In this document: piece by piece, positions 53,395-61,739 of the stretch
How positions within the stretch are numbered: the stretch's first letter is position 1
Layout: each line of letters begins with the position of its first letter
Notes under the pieces: model-generated
Told to the model about the DNA's origin: nothing
Databases searched by the model: none
The model's input: only the letters and a program-made list of their open reading frames with translations
Made by a program: the position numbers and the translations under genes
Source of the DNA: Bryobacterales bacterium
GTDB lineage: Bacteria; Acidobacteriota; Terriglobia; Bryobacterales; Bryobacteraceae
DNA: 64,000 bases
Direction: 5' to 3'
Assembly (NCBI GenBank): GCA_003166865.1
Contig: PMUP01000064.1
Coordinates: 1 to 64,000, forward strand

Positions 53395-53984
53395 CGCAGC
53401 AGGCCCATCTTGTCGAACGGCCAGTAAATGAAAACGGCTTTGCCGTAGATATACCGGCGCGGGACCATGCCCCACGCCCGGCTATCGTTGGAAGAGCTGC
53501 GGTGATCGCCGAGCACGAAATACTCGTCCTCGGGAACCAGACGCGCCGGCATCGAGCTCTGATCGCGAAATTCGGGCGGGACATAGCTTTCGACCAACGT
53601 CTGCCCATTGACGATCACCTTGCCATCGTTCACTTCCACACGGTCGCCCGGCATTCCGATCACGCGCTTGATGTAGGACTTGGTGGGGTCGCCGGGAAAC
53701 CAGAAGACCACCGTATCGCCTCGATCGATGTTGCCGAAGTGGAAGCGGTAGACGAACTTGTTGATGAAGATGCGCTCCTGGTCGTCGAGAGTGGGCATCA
53801 TGCTGGTGCCCTCCACCTTCACCGGCTGGTAGATGAACAGGATTACGAAGACGGCCAGGACCACCGAGATCATCAGATCCCGAACCCAATGCCCGAACGC
53901 ACCGAGCACCGAGCGTTTAGCCGGGCCGCTGGTGGCGTTTACCGGAGCCGTGTTCACTGCGGAAGGCGTGTCTTGCTGGTCCAT
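53391..53984 (-). CDS. lepB: Signal peptidase I
   Basis: 197 residues. One membrane helix (about 37-52) precedes the catalytic domain: EGTSMMPTL (nucleophile Ser61) and YIKRVIGMPGD (general base Lys106), then the GDHRSSSNDSRAWGMV box. It cleaves signal peptides at the outer face of the inner membrane. The long hydrophilic N-terminus (about 36 residues) is unusual but seen in related genomes. Confidence 0.95.
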   Translation of the reverse strand: MDQQDTPSAVNTAPVNATSGPAKRSVLGAFGHWVRDLMISVVLAVFVILFIYQPVKVEGTSMMPTLDDQERIFINKFVYRFHFGNIDRGDTVVFWFPGDPTKSYIKRVIGMPGDRVEVNDGKVIVNGQTLVESYVPPEFRDQSSMPARLVPEDEYFVLGDHRSSSNDSRAWGMVPRRYIYGKAVFIYWPFDKMGLLR

Positions 53985-54110
53985 TTCTTACCAGATTCGA
54001 ACTGGATTCCTATTTGATTTTCGCACCGACGGGGATGTTACGGCAAGCCCTGGCTGCCTGCGTTTAGATGCCGCGATCCGAGACGCTCAGGGGTGCAAGA
54101 ATAGAACCGG

Positions 54111-54983
54111 ATGTTTAAAATCCGAAAACTTGGTGACGAACTCTCTCGCCGAGTACTCAATGCGCTGCCTGACAACATCGCGCTCAAGGGCGTATTCTTT
54201 CGGGCCCACGGATTTTTGCCCAACCTCACCAGCCCAAAGTCTTTCTCGGAGAGAATACAGCATCGGAAGTTGTTTGACCGGGACCACTTGATGCCACTCT
54301 TCGCGGACAAGGAGGAAATGAAGCACCGGGTTGCCGATATCATAGGGAGCAGCGCCTTCACACCGAAGACCCACTGGGTTGGCGCCGACATTACGGCGCT
54401 AGATTTTAGTTCTATTCCCCGCCCCTTCGTCGTAAAGCCGACGCATATGTGTGGGCATGTACGATTCTTCCCTGAAGGAGGCTCGCTCGACGTGGAATCG
54501 CTTCTTGATGAATGTCGCTCCTGGCTCAGAACTCAGTATGGAACGCACCACCGCGAGTGGTTATATCGCAGCATTCCACCGAGAATTCTTGTTGAAGAAA
54601 TGCTCGGAGAGGGCACTGTTCCATCAGACTACAAGCTGTTTGTGTTTGGGGGGAAAGTGGAGTACATCCAAGTAGACATGTCTCGCTTCGAAAATCACCA
54701 GCGAGCGATTTACGATCCTCTCTGGAACAAGCTGCCCGTTTCAATCCTCTATCCAACATCCGTGCAGGAGTTCCCGCGGCCGGCCACATTGGACACGATG
54801 ATCTCTGTTGCAGAGCAGCTCGGCGCCTTGTTCGATTTTGTCCGTGTCGACCTCTATGAACATCGCGGCAGAGTCGCGGTCGGCGAACTGACTTTTTATC
54901 CAGGGTCCGGCCTGGCACGGATCTCACCTAGAAGTTTTGACCTTGCAATGGGCGAAAAGTGGCGACGCGGACGCGCCAGCTGA
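54111..54983 (+). CDS. TupA-like ATP-grasp protein
   Basis: 290 residues. The ATP-grasp features of the TupA-like family are in PRPFVVKPTHMCGHVRFF, VEEMLGEGTVPSDYKLFVFGGKVEYIQVDMSRFENHQRAIYDPLW and the catalytic end FVRVDLYEHRGRVAVGELTFYPGSGLARISP. TupA-like proteins attach amino acids in polysaccharide or teichuronopeptide synthesis and often lie in capsule clusters; here it stands alone. Codon and base use look less GC-rich than neighbours, hinting at transfer. No strong ribosome binding site before 54111. Confidence 0.85.
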   Translation: MFKIRKLGDELSRRVLNALPDNIALKGVFFRAHGFLPNLTSPKSFSERIQHRKLFDRDHLMPLFADKEEMKHRVADIIGSSAFTPKTHWVGADITALDFSSIPRPFVVKPTHMCGHVRFFPEGGSLDVESLLDECRSWLRTQYGTHHREWLYRSIPPRILVEEMLGEGTVPSDYKLFVFGGKVEYIQVDMSRFENHQRAIYDPLWNKLPVSILYPTSVQEFPRPATLDTMISVAEQLGALFDFVRVDLYEHRGRVAVGELTFYPGSGLARISPRSFDLAMGEKWRRGRAS

Positions 54984-55034
54984 CCGGAGCTTCCAAGCAC
55001 ATTTGTAGTACGATTGCTTCAGGAAGAACAATCG

Positions 55035-55757
55035 ATGTACAGATGGGGTCTGATCGCGCTCGCCGTCGCTCAGTGCATGGCCGCGGATGCGAGCAAATTG
55101 CCGGGAGGCACGTGGGCCTCCATCCAGACGCTGCCCGACATGAGCGGCGTCTGGGAGATGACTTTTGGCCGCGGAGGATTTGCCCCGCCGCAACAGCCTT
55201 CTCTCACGCCCAAGTATGCAGCCATGCTCAAAGCCTTCCAGGACGGGCCGCCGCAAGAGTCACCCATGGCAAACTGTGTCCCGCCCGGGATGCCGGGCGT
55301 CATGGGTCAGCCGTACCCCATTGAAATCCTATTCACGCCGGGCATGGTCACCGTCATCGCCGAGGCGTTCATGCAGGTGCGGCACGTCTACACCGACGGC
55401 CGGGATCATCCCGACGATCCCGATCTGACCTTCAATGGCCACTCTATTGGGCATTGGGACGGCGACACCCTGGTGGTGGATTCGGTTGGCTTTACCAAGG
55501 ACACGCCTTTGGGAATGAACATGGGGACGCGGCACAGCGAGAAAATGCACATCGTCGAACGCTTCCACCTCAAGGATCCCAAGACGCTCGAAATCACCAC
55601 CGCGATCGACGATCCGGAAGCGCTGGCGAAGCCTTATACCAGAACGATCACCTACGCCCGCCATAGCGATTGGACCCTGGCCGAGTACATCTGCCAGCAG
55701 AATAACCGCAACTCCGCGGACGCCAATGGAAAGGCTGGAATCAATCTCAAGCACTGA
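55035..55757 (+). CDS. Secreted protein of unknown function, acidobacterial type
   Basis: 240 residues from ATG 55035, chosen for its signal peptide (MYRWGLIALAVAQCMAADA). The conserved segment HPDDPDLTFNGHSIGHWDGDTLVVDSVGFTKDTPLG and the later SEKMHIVERFHLKDPKTLEI recur in many secreted proteins of Acidobacteria and Proteobacteria (from memory). No function is known. It is the first of three co-directional genes (18 bp to the next) that look like one operon. Confidence 0.75.
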   Translation: MYRWGLIALAVAQCMAADASKLPGGTWASIQTLPDMSGVWEMTFGRGGFAPPQQPSLTPKYAAMLKAFQDGPPQESPMANCVPPGMPGVMGQPYPIEILFTPGMVTVIAEAFMQVRHVYTDGRDHPDDPDLTFNGHSIGHWDGDTLVVDSVGFTKDTPLGMNMGTRHSEKMHIVERFHLKDPKTLEITTAIDDPEALAKPYTRTITYARHSDWTLAEYICQQNNRNSADANGKAGINLKH

Positions 55758-55774
55758 CGCGAGAGCAAATCGGA

Positions 55775-56188
55775 ATGAGAATCAAGATCATTAATACCAG
55801 CCTTGCCGCTTTGGCGCTCGCAGTCTTATTCGCCGTTCAGCCGGCCATGGCGCATCATTCGTTTGAGATGTTCGACATGTCGAAGGCGATGACTCTAACT
55901 GGGACTATCAAGGATTTTCAGTGGACCAATCCCCACACCTGGACATTCATAGATGTTCCCAATGACAAAGGCGGCGTGGACACGTGGGGCATTGAAGGCA
56001 TGAGTCCGAACTTTCTGGGCCGGCGCGGCTGGACCAAGCATACCTTGAGCCCTGGCGACAAGGTAACCATCACCATTGCCCCGCTGAAGGATGGACAGAA
56101 GGGCGGGACCTTCTTGCGCGCCACTTTATCTGACGGGCGCGAGATGGTGATGTTCGAAACCCCACCCCGGGCCCAGCCTAACAAGTAA
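55775..56188 (+). CDS. Secreted DUF6152-family protein
   Basis: 137 residues. Signal peptide (TSLAALALAVLFAVQPAMA) followed by HHSFEMFDMSKAMTLTGTIKDFQWTNPHTWTFIDV, the start of the DUF6152 family, which may bind a small metal-like ligand through the HH and H residues (inference). It lies 18 bp after the previous gene and 6 bp before the next. Confidence 0.88.
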   Translation: MRIKIINTSLAALALAVLFAVQPAMAHHSFEMFDMSKAMTLTGTIKDFQWTNPHTWTFIDVPNDKGGVDTWGIEGMSPNFLGRRGWTKHTLSPGDKVTITIAPLKDGQKGGTFLRATLSDGREMVMFETPPRAQPNK

Positions 56189-56193
56189 AGGAG

Positions 56194-57003
56194 ATGAATA
56201 TGGAAATCGATCGAAGAGCATTCTTTGCGGGTCTCGGCGGCGTCTCGGCCGTCGCGTTGATGAGTTCGGAGGCGAAAGCCGACGCCTTGGAACACCACAT
56301 GGCGTTCCAATTGAACGCGGCGGTAGCCAAGAAGTTTCCGACGGCGGAAGAAATTGCAGCGAAAGTGGACACCAGGCCCACGCGGCGCGGAGTCGGCAAC
56401 CTGTTCGCGTCGTCCACGGGCAATGTGAAAAGGCTTCCGGCCCTGCCGGAGAAGCCCACCCTGCTGGATTACTTCCATCTGCGGTTCAACGCAACATCCA
56501 ACCATGTCCTGCAGAGCGCCAATCGCGCGATGACCAATGGGATGTCGGAGGAGATCGTCACGGCTTGCCTGCTGCATGACGTGGTGCAGGAATTGATCAA
56601 GGTAGACCATGGCTGGTGGGGCGCGCAGATGTTTGAGCCGTACGTCTCGGAGAAGACCTCGTTCGCCATTCGGTATCATCAGGCGCTGCGCTTCTACGCG
56701 GACACCGAACATGGGTATGAGTACCCGGATCTGTACCGCAGCCTATTCGGCGAAGATTATAAGCCGGAGCCGTATATCGAAGCGACATACAAAATGGTGC
56801 GGAACCACAAGTGGTATTTGGAGCCGCGCATGGTTACCGTGAACGACCTGTACGCTTTTGATCCCAACGTGAACCCCAAGATCGATCAGTTCGTCGATAT
56901 CATCGGCCGCAATTTCAAGCAACCCAAAGAGGGACTGGGATACGACAACAGTCCGTCGGCGCACATGTGGCGCTCGATCGCTATGCCCGATCACCCGCTC
57001 TGA
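56194..57003 (+). CDS. Tat-exported HD-domain protein related to PhnZ-type diiron oxygenases
   Basis: 269 residues. The N-terminus has a Tat-like twin-arginine start (DRRAFFAGLGGVSAV). The HD core matches PhnZ-type enzymes, with candidate metal ligands His104, His128-Asp129 (ACLLHDVV), His139 (VDHGWWGAQ), His162 (AIRYHQALRFYAD) and Asp218 (MVTVNDLY). PhnZ oxidises organophosphonates; related enzymes include myo-inositol oxygenase and TmpB. The substrate here is unknown, and periplasmic placement is unusual for such enzymes. It ends the three-gene cassette at 55035-57003, probably one operon. Confidence 0.78.
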   Translation: MNMEIDRRAFFAGLGGVSAVALMSSEAKADALEHHMAFQLNAAVAKKFPTAEEIAAKVDTRPTRRGVGNLFASSTGNVKRLPALPEKPTLLDYFHLRFNATSNHVLQSANRAMTNGMSEEIVTACLLHDVVQELIKVDHGWWGAQMFEPYVSEKTSFAIRYHQALRFYADTEHGYEYPDLYRSLFGEDYKPEPYIEATYKMVRNHKWYLEPRMVTVNDLYAFDPNVNPKIDQFVDIIGRNFKQPKEGLGYDNSPSAHMWRSIAMPDHPL

Positions 57004-57021
57004 GGGGGTTGCCGGCAGGCC

Positions 57022-57981
57022 CTATTTGGCCGCGTTTTTCGCCAAGAGCACCGATCCCAGGCCTAGAATGGCGAACGCCATTCCCAAGATCCAATACAGA
57101 CTTTCGTAGATGCGCGGCTTCACTTCCTGGACCTGAGGCTGGCCGCTGTCATCGGCCGAGCCCTCCGACTGCTGGAGCGAGCCGGTCCCGTCCACTTCCA
57201 CCTTGAAACTAGCGTTCTTGATGCGGTAGATACTGGCTTGCGTCTTCGGCTCCTGGCCCACCAGCTCCAGGTCGTCACTCTTCGCGGTGACGCCGCTCGG
57301 GACCACCAGATTCGATGATCCTTCGGGGTAGATAAGTTTGTCGTTGAAGACCATGGGGCTGGTGGTGGGAATCGCATAATTCACGTCGAACCGCGTCTCG
57401 CCCGGCCGGACCGGATAATCCACTTTGTAGATGCCGGGCTCTTTGGTCTTCAAAGCGGGCCGCTGGATGGGCATTCCCCCGGCGGGGTTGACCGTGACGC
57501 TGGTGAGTCCCGTGGCCTCGGGTGGAACGTAGAAGCGGACCGAGCCGTTGACCGGGTCGTTATAAGTGAGGCTGGGATCGCCCATGTAAAGCAGCCCCTC
57601 GCTCACCGTCATTTCTTTTTCACCGGGCTGAAGCACGATGAAGTGCTGAGAGACTTTGGCTGTGCCGGCTTTATTCGTGGACGCGTACACCGGAATCTGA
57701 AGGCCAGTGGACGGCATGCCGGGCGGCACCATTCGGTTGTACTGGACGCCCTGGAAGATGGCTTGAATCAGGCGCGGGCCCTGAGCGTCGTTGTTGTCGA
57801 AACTGAATTTGCCTTGCGCGTCGGTCTTGGTTGTACCGAGCGTCTGCATGCCAGCCTGAGTGGGCTGGATCAGCATAACCACGGTGTTCGCCTGGGGCTG
57901 GCCCGTCGTACCGTTGACGATCACGCCATCGATGCCCGCGAAGGCGGGAGCGATCACGAGGAGGGAGAGCAGGAGCTTCAC
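57022..57981 (-). CDS. Membrane-anchored protein with carboxypeptidase-regulatory-like domain in the Ccm operon
   Basis: 319 residues. The start is GTG 57981, overlapping the upstream stop (GTGA); an ATG further up (58050) lies inside that gene. Signal peptide (KLLLSLLVIAPAFAG), then a CarboxypepD_reg-like domain (GIDGVIVNGTTGQPQANTVVMLIQP) and a long beta-rich periplasmic portion, ending in one transmembrane helix YWILGMAFAILGLGSVLLAK. It is last in the Ccm operon and unlike any standard Ccm component, so a role in cytochrome c maturation or in anchoring is inferred from position only. Confidence 0.75.
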   Translation of the reverse strand: MKLLLSLLVIAPAFAGIDGVIVNGTTGQPQANTVVMLIQPTQAGMQTLGTTKTDAQGKFSFDNNDAQGPRLIQAIFQGVQYNRMVPPGMPSTGLQIPVYASTNKAGTAKVSQHFIVLQPGEKEMTVSEGLLYMGDPSLTYNDPVNGSVRFYVPPEATGLTSVTVNPAGGMPIQRPALKTKEPGIYKVDYPVRPGETRFDVNYAIPTTSPMVFNDKLIYPEGSSNLVVPSGVTAKSDDLELVGQEPKTQASIYRIKNASFKVEVDGTGSLQQSEGSADDSGQPQVQEVKPRIYESLYWILGMAFAILGLGSVLLAKNAAK

Positions 57982-58358
57982 GCCATCGCCTTTCCGCACT
58001 CGCCGCAGAATTTCATGGGATGGTCGAACTTCGCTTTGCAATGGGGACAAGTCTTGCCATCGGGCCTAATCTTGGCCGCGGGCGCTTTGGCGGGTTGCAC
58101 CGCGTCGATCTCGGCCAGCACCCTCGCCAATTCGCGCTGCAAATCCACTTTGGTCTTTTGATAATCGGCGTCCGACAACTTACCCAGGCGGTATTCGAAC
58201 TGGAGATCGCGCAGGTTTTCGTAGATCTGGGCTTTGTGTTCCTCCAGATGCGCCGTGGGCGAGACTGGCGGGGTTTCGGGAACATCTTGGGAGCGCACCA
58301 ACAGCGTGAACAGGAGGGTCCCCACCACGAGGACAACGGCTGCCGAAAGAACCATCAA
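57978..58358 (-). CDS. Zinc-ribbon membrane protein, possible CcmI-like partner
   Basis: 126 residues. One N-terminal helix (VLSAAVVLVVGTLLFTLLV), a coiled-coil-like segment EENLRDLQFEYRLGKLSDADYQKTKVDLQRELARVLAEI (about 45-83), and a C-terminal zinc ribbon with Cys104, Cys107, Cys118 and Cys121 (CPHC, CGEC). The coil pattern resembles the membrane-proximal part of CcmI/CycH-type proteins, and the position is right, but the zinc ribbon is not part of CcmI. It overlaps ccmH and the next gene by 4 bp each. Confidence 0.75.
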   Translation of the reverse strand: MMVLSAAVVLVVGTLLFTLLVRSQDVPETPPVSPTAHLEEHKAQIYENLRDLQFEYRLGKLSDADYQKTKVDLQRELARVLAEIDAVQPAKAPAAKIRPDGKTCPHCKAKFDHPMKFCGECGKAMA

Positions 58359-58837
58359 TCGAGCTTTTCCACTTCCTTCTCGATTTGATCGTGATAGCGA
58401 TCTAAGAGAGGATCGTGCGGCGCTCCGCCGGCGGCAACCGCGGCTTCCTTGCGGCTTAACTTGCGGATCACGAACACGACCAAAATCAGACCCAGGGCGG
58501 CGGCGGTGTAGAACGAGAGCGAACCAAGGATTCCGGGCGGGACAACCACGACATTCGATCCCATTTCATTTGCGAACTGACCCAGAATGGCTTGATCGGA
58601 CATCCCGGCCTGCTCCATCTTGAGGATCTTTTTCTTGTTCTCCCAGCAAGTGCGGCAAGGATATGGATCCATGCGGCAAGCCATGTTGGTTTTACAACCG
58701 CACGGGCAGTTCAGGCGATCGGCGATGCGATTCACCGCCGGGCTCTCTAGTTCTTCGGCCGACTGGGCGAAGCATCCGCCCGCAAACAGACTCACAACCA
58801 GGAGACTATTTCTGAACCGTCGCATGTTTCTGCTCAA
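58355..58837 (-). CDS. ccmH: Cytochrome c biogenesis protein CcmH-like
   Basis: 160 residues. An N-terminal export or anchor segment precedes LNCPCGC (Cys44, Cys46, Cys48), Cys54 and CRTC (Cys61, Cys64), then VVVVPPGILGSLSFYTAAALGLILVVFVIRKLSR, the C-terminal helix region. Standard CcmH has LRCxxC; here the motif is CPCGC with extra cysteines, as in variants from other non-proteobacterial genomes. It overlaps ccmF by 32 bp; a start at 58825 would shorten that. Confidence 0.82.
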   Translation of the reverse strand: MSRNMRRFRNSLLVVSLFAGGCFAQSAEELESPAVNRIADRLNCPCGCKTNMACRMDPYPCRTCWENKKKILKMEQAGMSDQAILGQFANEMGSNVVVVPPGILGSLSFYTAAALGLILVVFVIRKLSRKEAAVAAGGAPHDPLLDRYHDQIEKEVEKLD

Positions 58838-60821
58838 CTCCGATCACTTGCGTCCGGGCGTAAGACAGACGTACTTTATTCGGAATCAGGCACACGATGG
58901 TCCCGAACGCGAGCACCCAGAATCCGATCCAAATCCAGGAAACCAACGGGAAAACGTAAGCCTGGATGACGGCGCGCTGGTTGTCCGCCGAAAGGCCAGC
59001 GAAGTTGACGTAGAGATCCTCGTTCAACCTTCTACGAATAGACACTTCAGACGTCGGCTGCTGGCTGGCCTTATACAAGCGCCGCTCGGGGAAGAGTTGC
59101 CCAAGGGGACTTGCATTCCGCGAGGCCTCAACAGTCAGCCTCTGCCACGCGTAGGTGTCGTTCTCACCCGACTCGATGTTCACCACATGGATGTTGTAAT
59201 GCCCCAGAGCGAAGTTGCCGCCCGGCCGGACCTCCTTGGTGACGTCCAGATCGAAAGCCGCGCCGGTATAGCCGATAAACATGAACACTATGCCCATATG
59301 GACCAGGTATCCGCCGTAGCGGCGCGTATTGCGGTGCGTCAGCGCGATGGCGGCCGGGATCAGCCCGATGCCGTCCTTGGCGCGAATGGCCGAGGCGCCC
59401 TTCCAGAACTCGGTGATGATGGTCGCCGTGACGAACATGCAGAGCCCGAACGAAACCAGCGCGTAGGGATGCTCATAGACGCCAAAAAAGGCGAGCGCGA
59501 TCATCAGCACGGCCGCGGACATCGTCGGGATAAAGAACGCGCGCCGCAAACTTTCGAGCGAGCTTCTGCGCCAGGCGATCAGTGGGCCGATGCCCGTCAG
59601 CAGGATCAATGCCAGTCCGATCGGGATGTTAATGCGATTGAAAAAGGGCGCGTCCACGCTGATCTTTTCGCCGGTCAGCGCTTCCGAGATTACCGGGAAC
59701 ATCGTGCCCCACAGCACAGCGAAGCAACTGGCCACCAGGATCAGGTTGTTGAACATGAAGCTGGATTCGCGCGACACGACACTTTCGAGGCGCGCTTCCG
59801 ACTTCAGATATTTCAAGCGTTCCAGGATTAGAACCACCGTGGCCGCGATGCCGACAGCCAGAAAAATCACGAAATACTTACCGATGGGCGACTGCGCGAA
59901 AGCATGCACCGAACTGACCACGCCCGAGCGCGTCAGGAACGTTCCGAAGATGCACAGGAAGAAGGTCCCGGAAATCAGGACCATGTTCCACACCTTCATC
60001 ATGCCCTTCTTTTCCTGCATCATCACCGAGTGCAGGAACGCGGTAGCGGTGATCCAAGGCAACAGCGACGCGTTCTCAACCGGGTCCCAGGCCCAATAGC
60101 CGCCCCAGCCGAGCACTGCGTACGCCCAACCCTGCCCGAGCAGGATGCCCGCGCTTTGAAACAGCCATGTCACGATGGTCCAGCGCCGCGTGGTGTGAAT
60201 CCAGGCATCGCCCGGTTGCTTGGTGATCAGCGAACCCATCGCAAACGCGAACGGCACCGTGAATCCGACGTAGCCCAGGTAGAGCATCGGCGGATGGATC
60301 ACCATGGTCCAATATTGGAGCAGCGGATTCAGGCCTTGACCCACGCCCTCGACGATGTTGCCACGGCCGGCTTCGAGCACTGCAAAGGGGCTCAACACGA
60401 AGCTGATCAACATCAGGAAAAACGCTTCGGTGGTCATGAGCACGGAAGTGACCCACGGCATCATGTCGCGGAACTTGCGGCGGTTCATGAAGACCACGAC
60501 GGCCGAATAGCTGGCCAGCAGCCACGACCACAACAGCAGCGAGCCTTGCTGCCCGCCCCACCAAGCCGTGAACTTGTAGATCTTCGACATGGACGAATCG
60601 GTGTGCGCGGCGACGTAGGCCAGCCGGAAATCGCCCGTCAGGAGGGAATAGATCAACAAGCCGGACGCTACAGTGACCAACAACCATACCGAGTAGACCG
60701 CGCGTTCAGCGCTAACGGTGAGAAAGGAGTTTTTCTTGAGCCTGCCTGTCACCGACGCGACCACCGCATAAACGGTGAAACAAAAGGCGAGCAGGATTGA
60801 GAGAGCGCCGATATTTTCCAT
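58806..60821 (-). CDS. ccmF: Cytochrome c heme lyase CcmF
   Basis: 671 residues with about 14 membrane helices. The heme-handling motif WGGYWAWDPVEN (239-250) and WGGQQGSLLLWSW (88-100) are complete, as are the later conserved tryptophans and histidines (TMVIHPPMLYLGYVG). CcmF ligates heme to apocytochrome c on the outer face of the membrane. It starts 38 bp after the ccmE stop; the two form the main part of the operon. Confidence 0.95.
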   Translation of the reverse strand: MENIGALSILLAFCFTVYAVVASVTGRLKKNSFLTVSAERAVYSVWLLVTVASGLLIYSLLTGDFRLAYVAAHTDSSMSKIYKFTAWWGGQQGSLLLWSWLLASYSAVVVFMNRRKFRDMMPWVTSVLMTTEAFFLMLISFVLSPFAVLEAGRGNIVEGVGQGLNPLLQYWTMVIHPPMLYLGYVGFTVPFAFAMGSLITKQPGDAWIHTTRRWTIVTWLFQSAGILLGQGWAYAVLGWGGYWAWDPVENASLLPWITATAFLHSVMMQEKKGMMKVWNMVLISGTFFLCIFGTFLTRSGVVSSVHAFAQSPIGKYFVIFLAVGIAATVVLILERLKYLKSEARLESVVSRESSFMFNNLILVASCFAVLWGTMFPVISEALTGEKISVDAPFFNRINIPIGLALILLTGIGPLIAWRRSSLESLRRAFFIPTMSAAVLMIALAFFGVYEHPYALVSFGLCMFVTATIITEFWKGASAIRAKDGIGLIPAAIALTHRNTRRYGGYLVHMGIVFMFIGYTGAAFDLDVTKEVRPGGNFALGHYNIHVVNIESGENDTYAWQRLTVEASRNASPLGQLFPERRLYKASQQPTSEVSIRRRLNEDLYVNFAGLSADNQRAVIQAYVFPLVSWIWIGFWVLAFGTIVCLIPNKVRLSYARTQVIGVEQKHATVQK

Positions 60822-60858
60822 TCGAGCTTTTGGTCCTCGAAACGGAGCGCGAGCCGAT

Positions 60859-61314
60859 TTAGCTTCTGGCTTGGTTTATGGTTGGGGTCGCGCCCGTCTT
60901 CATTTGTGGCTTGGCTTCGTACTTGGAGGCGCATTTCGCCTGCACCTTGCTGGCATGAAAGACGCCGTCTTGATCTAGCTTTCCGTCAGCGAGAGCCTGC
61001 GCGTTGTCCTTGAACGTGTCGGGCAGCGGATCGATCCCGTTGTACACAACCGCGAGCCGGACCGGGTCCTTCTGGAGCACACCGGGAGTTTGGTGCATGA
61101 TGAAGCTGACCTTGGAGCCGTCGCGCACGATGGAGCCCTGCTCCACGTAGCCGTTCACGCGCAACCGCTGGCCCTGGGCCCGATCGCCCATCTGGGTGAC
61201 TTCTTTAATTTCTTTGTAGTACGTCTTGCTTTCGGTGACTCCGCCGAGCGCGAGCCATGCCAGCACACCAATGATCACAACCACAATGGCGCCGAACTTC
61301 CAGTACGTATTCAT
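60859..61314 (-). CDS. ccmE: Cytochrome c maturation heme chaperone CcmE, CXXXY type
   Basis: 151 residues from ATG 61314; upstream frame to 61416 adds no family sequence and AGGAG sits 8 nt before 61314. One N-terminal helix (FGAIVVVIIGVLAWLALGG), a beta-barrel domain (MGDRAQGQRLRVNGYVEQGSIVRDG) and the heme-attachment end VQAKCASKY: Cys128 replaces the usual His of HxxxY, with Tyr132 kept. This is the CXXXY variant described in Desulfovibrio (system I*), in which heme binds the Cys. Start of the Ccm operon on the minus strand. Confidence 0.92.
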   Translation of the reverse strand: MNTYWKFGAIVVVIIGVLAWLALGGVTESKTYYKEIKEVTQMGDRAQGQRLRVNGYVEQGSIVRDGSKVSFIMHQTPGVLQKDPVRLAVVYNGIDPLPDTFKDNAQALADGKLDQDGVFHASKVQAKCASKYEAKPQMKTGATPTINQARS

Positions 61315-61739
61315 TAATGCGCTCCTGAAACTATTAGTATAGCGCCGTAGGGCTGCTTCGGGCGTTTGTATGACGAACGAGAGGCGGCGTTTCATCCGAC
61401 TTTTGGGGTGAAGCACGGAGGAGCGGATCAGAGTTGCTAGTCCGGATCGAGAAAATCCCCGTAAGCCCTTGAAGCACAGGATCTTGTATGCGCGGGTGGC
61501 GCAACTGGCCTACTTTTGTGTTTGGCCGTGGTTTTTTTCAGGGCTGGCGGCGAATGGCGTGGGAACCGCGGCAGGCAGGTGGAAACTCAACATACTGATG
61601 GAATCATAGCCGGCCGAAGAGTCGCCGGCGCATTTGGCGTGTGTAAAGCGATGAGCCGGAAAGGATGAAAGGTGGAAGTAGCGAAGTGACCGGCGGGGTG
61701 CTGGACTGATGAACGTCGGGTACACTGAACTTACCAGCC
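61315..61739. other. Intergenic region between ccmE and eutB
   Basis: 425 bp between divergent genes. On the minus strand TATACT at 61336-61341 (22 bp upstream of ccmE) followed by AGGAG is the probable ccmE control region. On the plus strand TACACT at 61721-61726 lies 14 bp before the eutB GTG, with no ribosome binding site. Neither has a convincing -35. Short antisense ORFs (for example 61510-61725 minus) look spurious. No repeats or RNA gene seen. Confidence 0.5.
61336..61341 (-). promoter_or_regulatory. Possible -10 element of ccmE
   Basis: TATACT on the minus strand, 22 bp before the ccmE ATG and just upstream of the AGGAG site. The same hexamer occurs before the TlpA-like gene at 6140-6145. 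No -35 was recognised for either. Confidence 0.3.

Noticed and set aside
58620-59831. 403-codon plus-strand ORF opposite ccmF
   Set aside because: Antisense to the conserved CcmF coding region; no motif seen.
59904-60800. 298-codon plus-strand ORF opposite ccmF
   Set aside because: Composition (His, Gln, Arg-rich) is typical of an antisense frame; no homology recognised.
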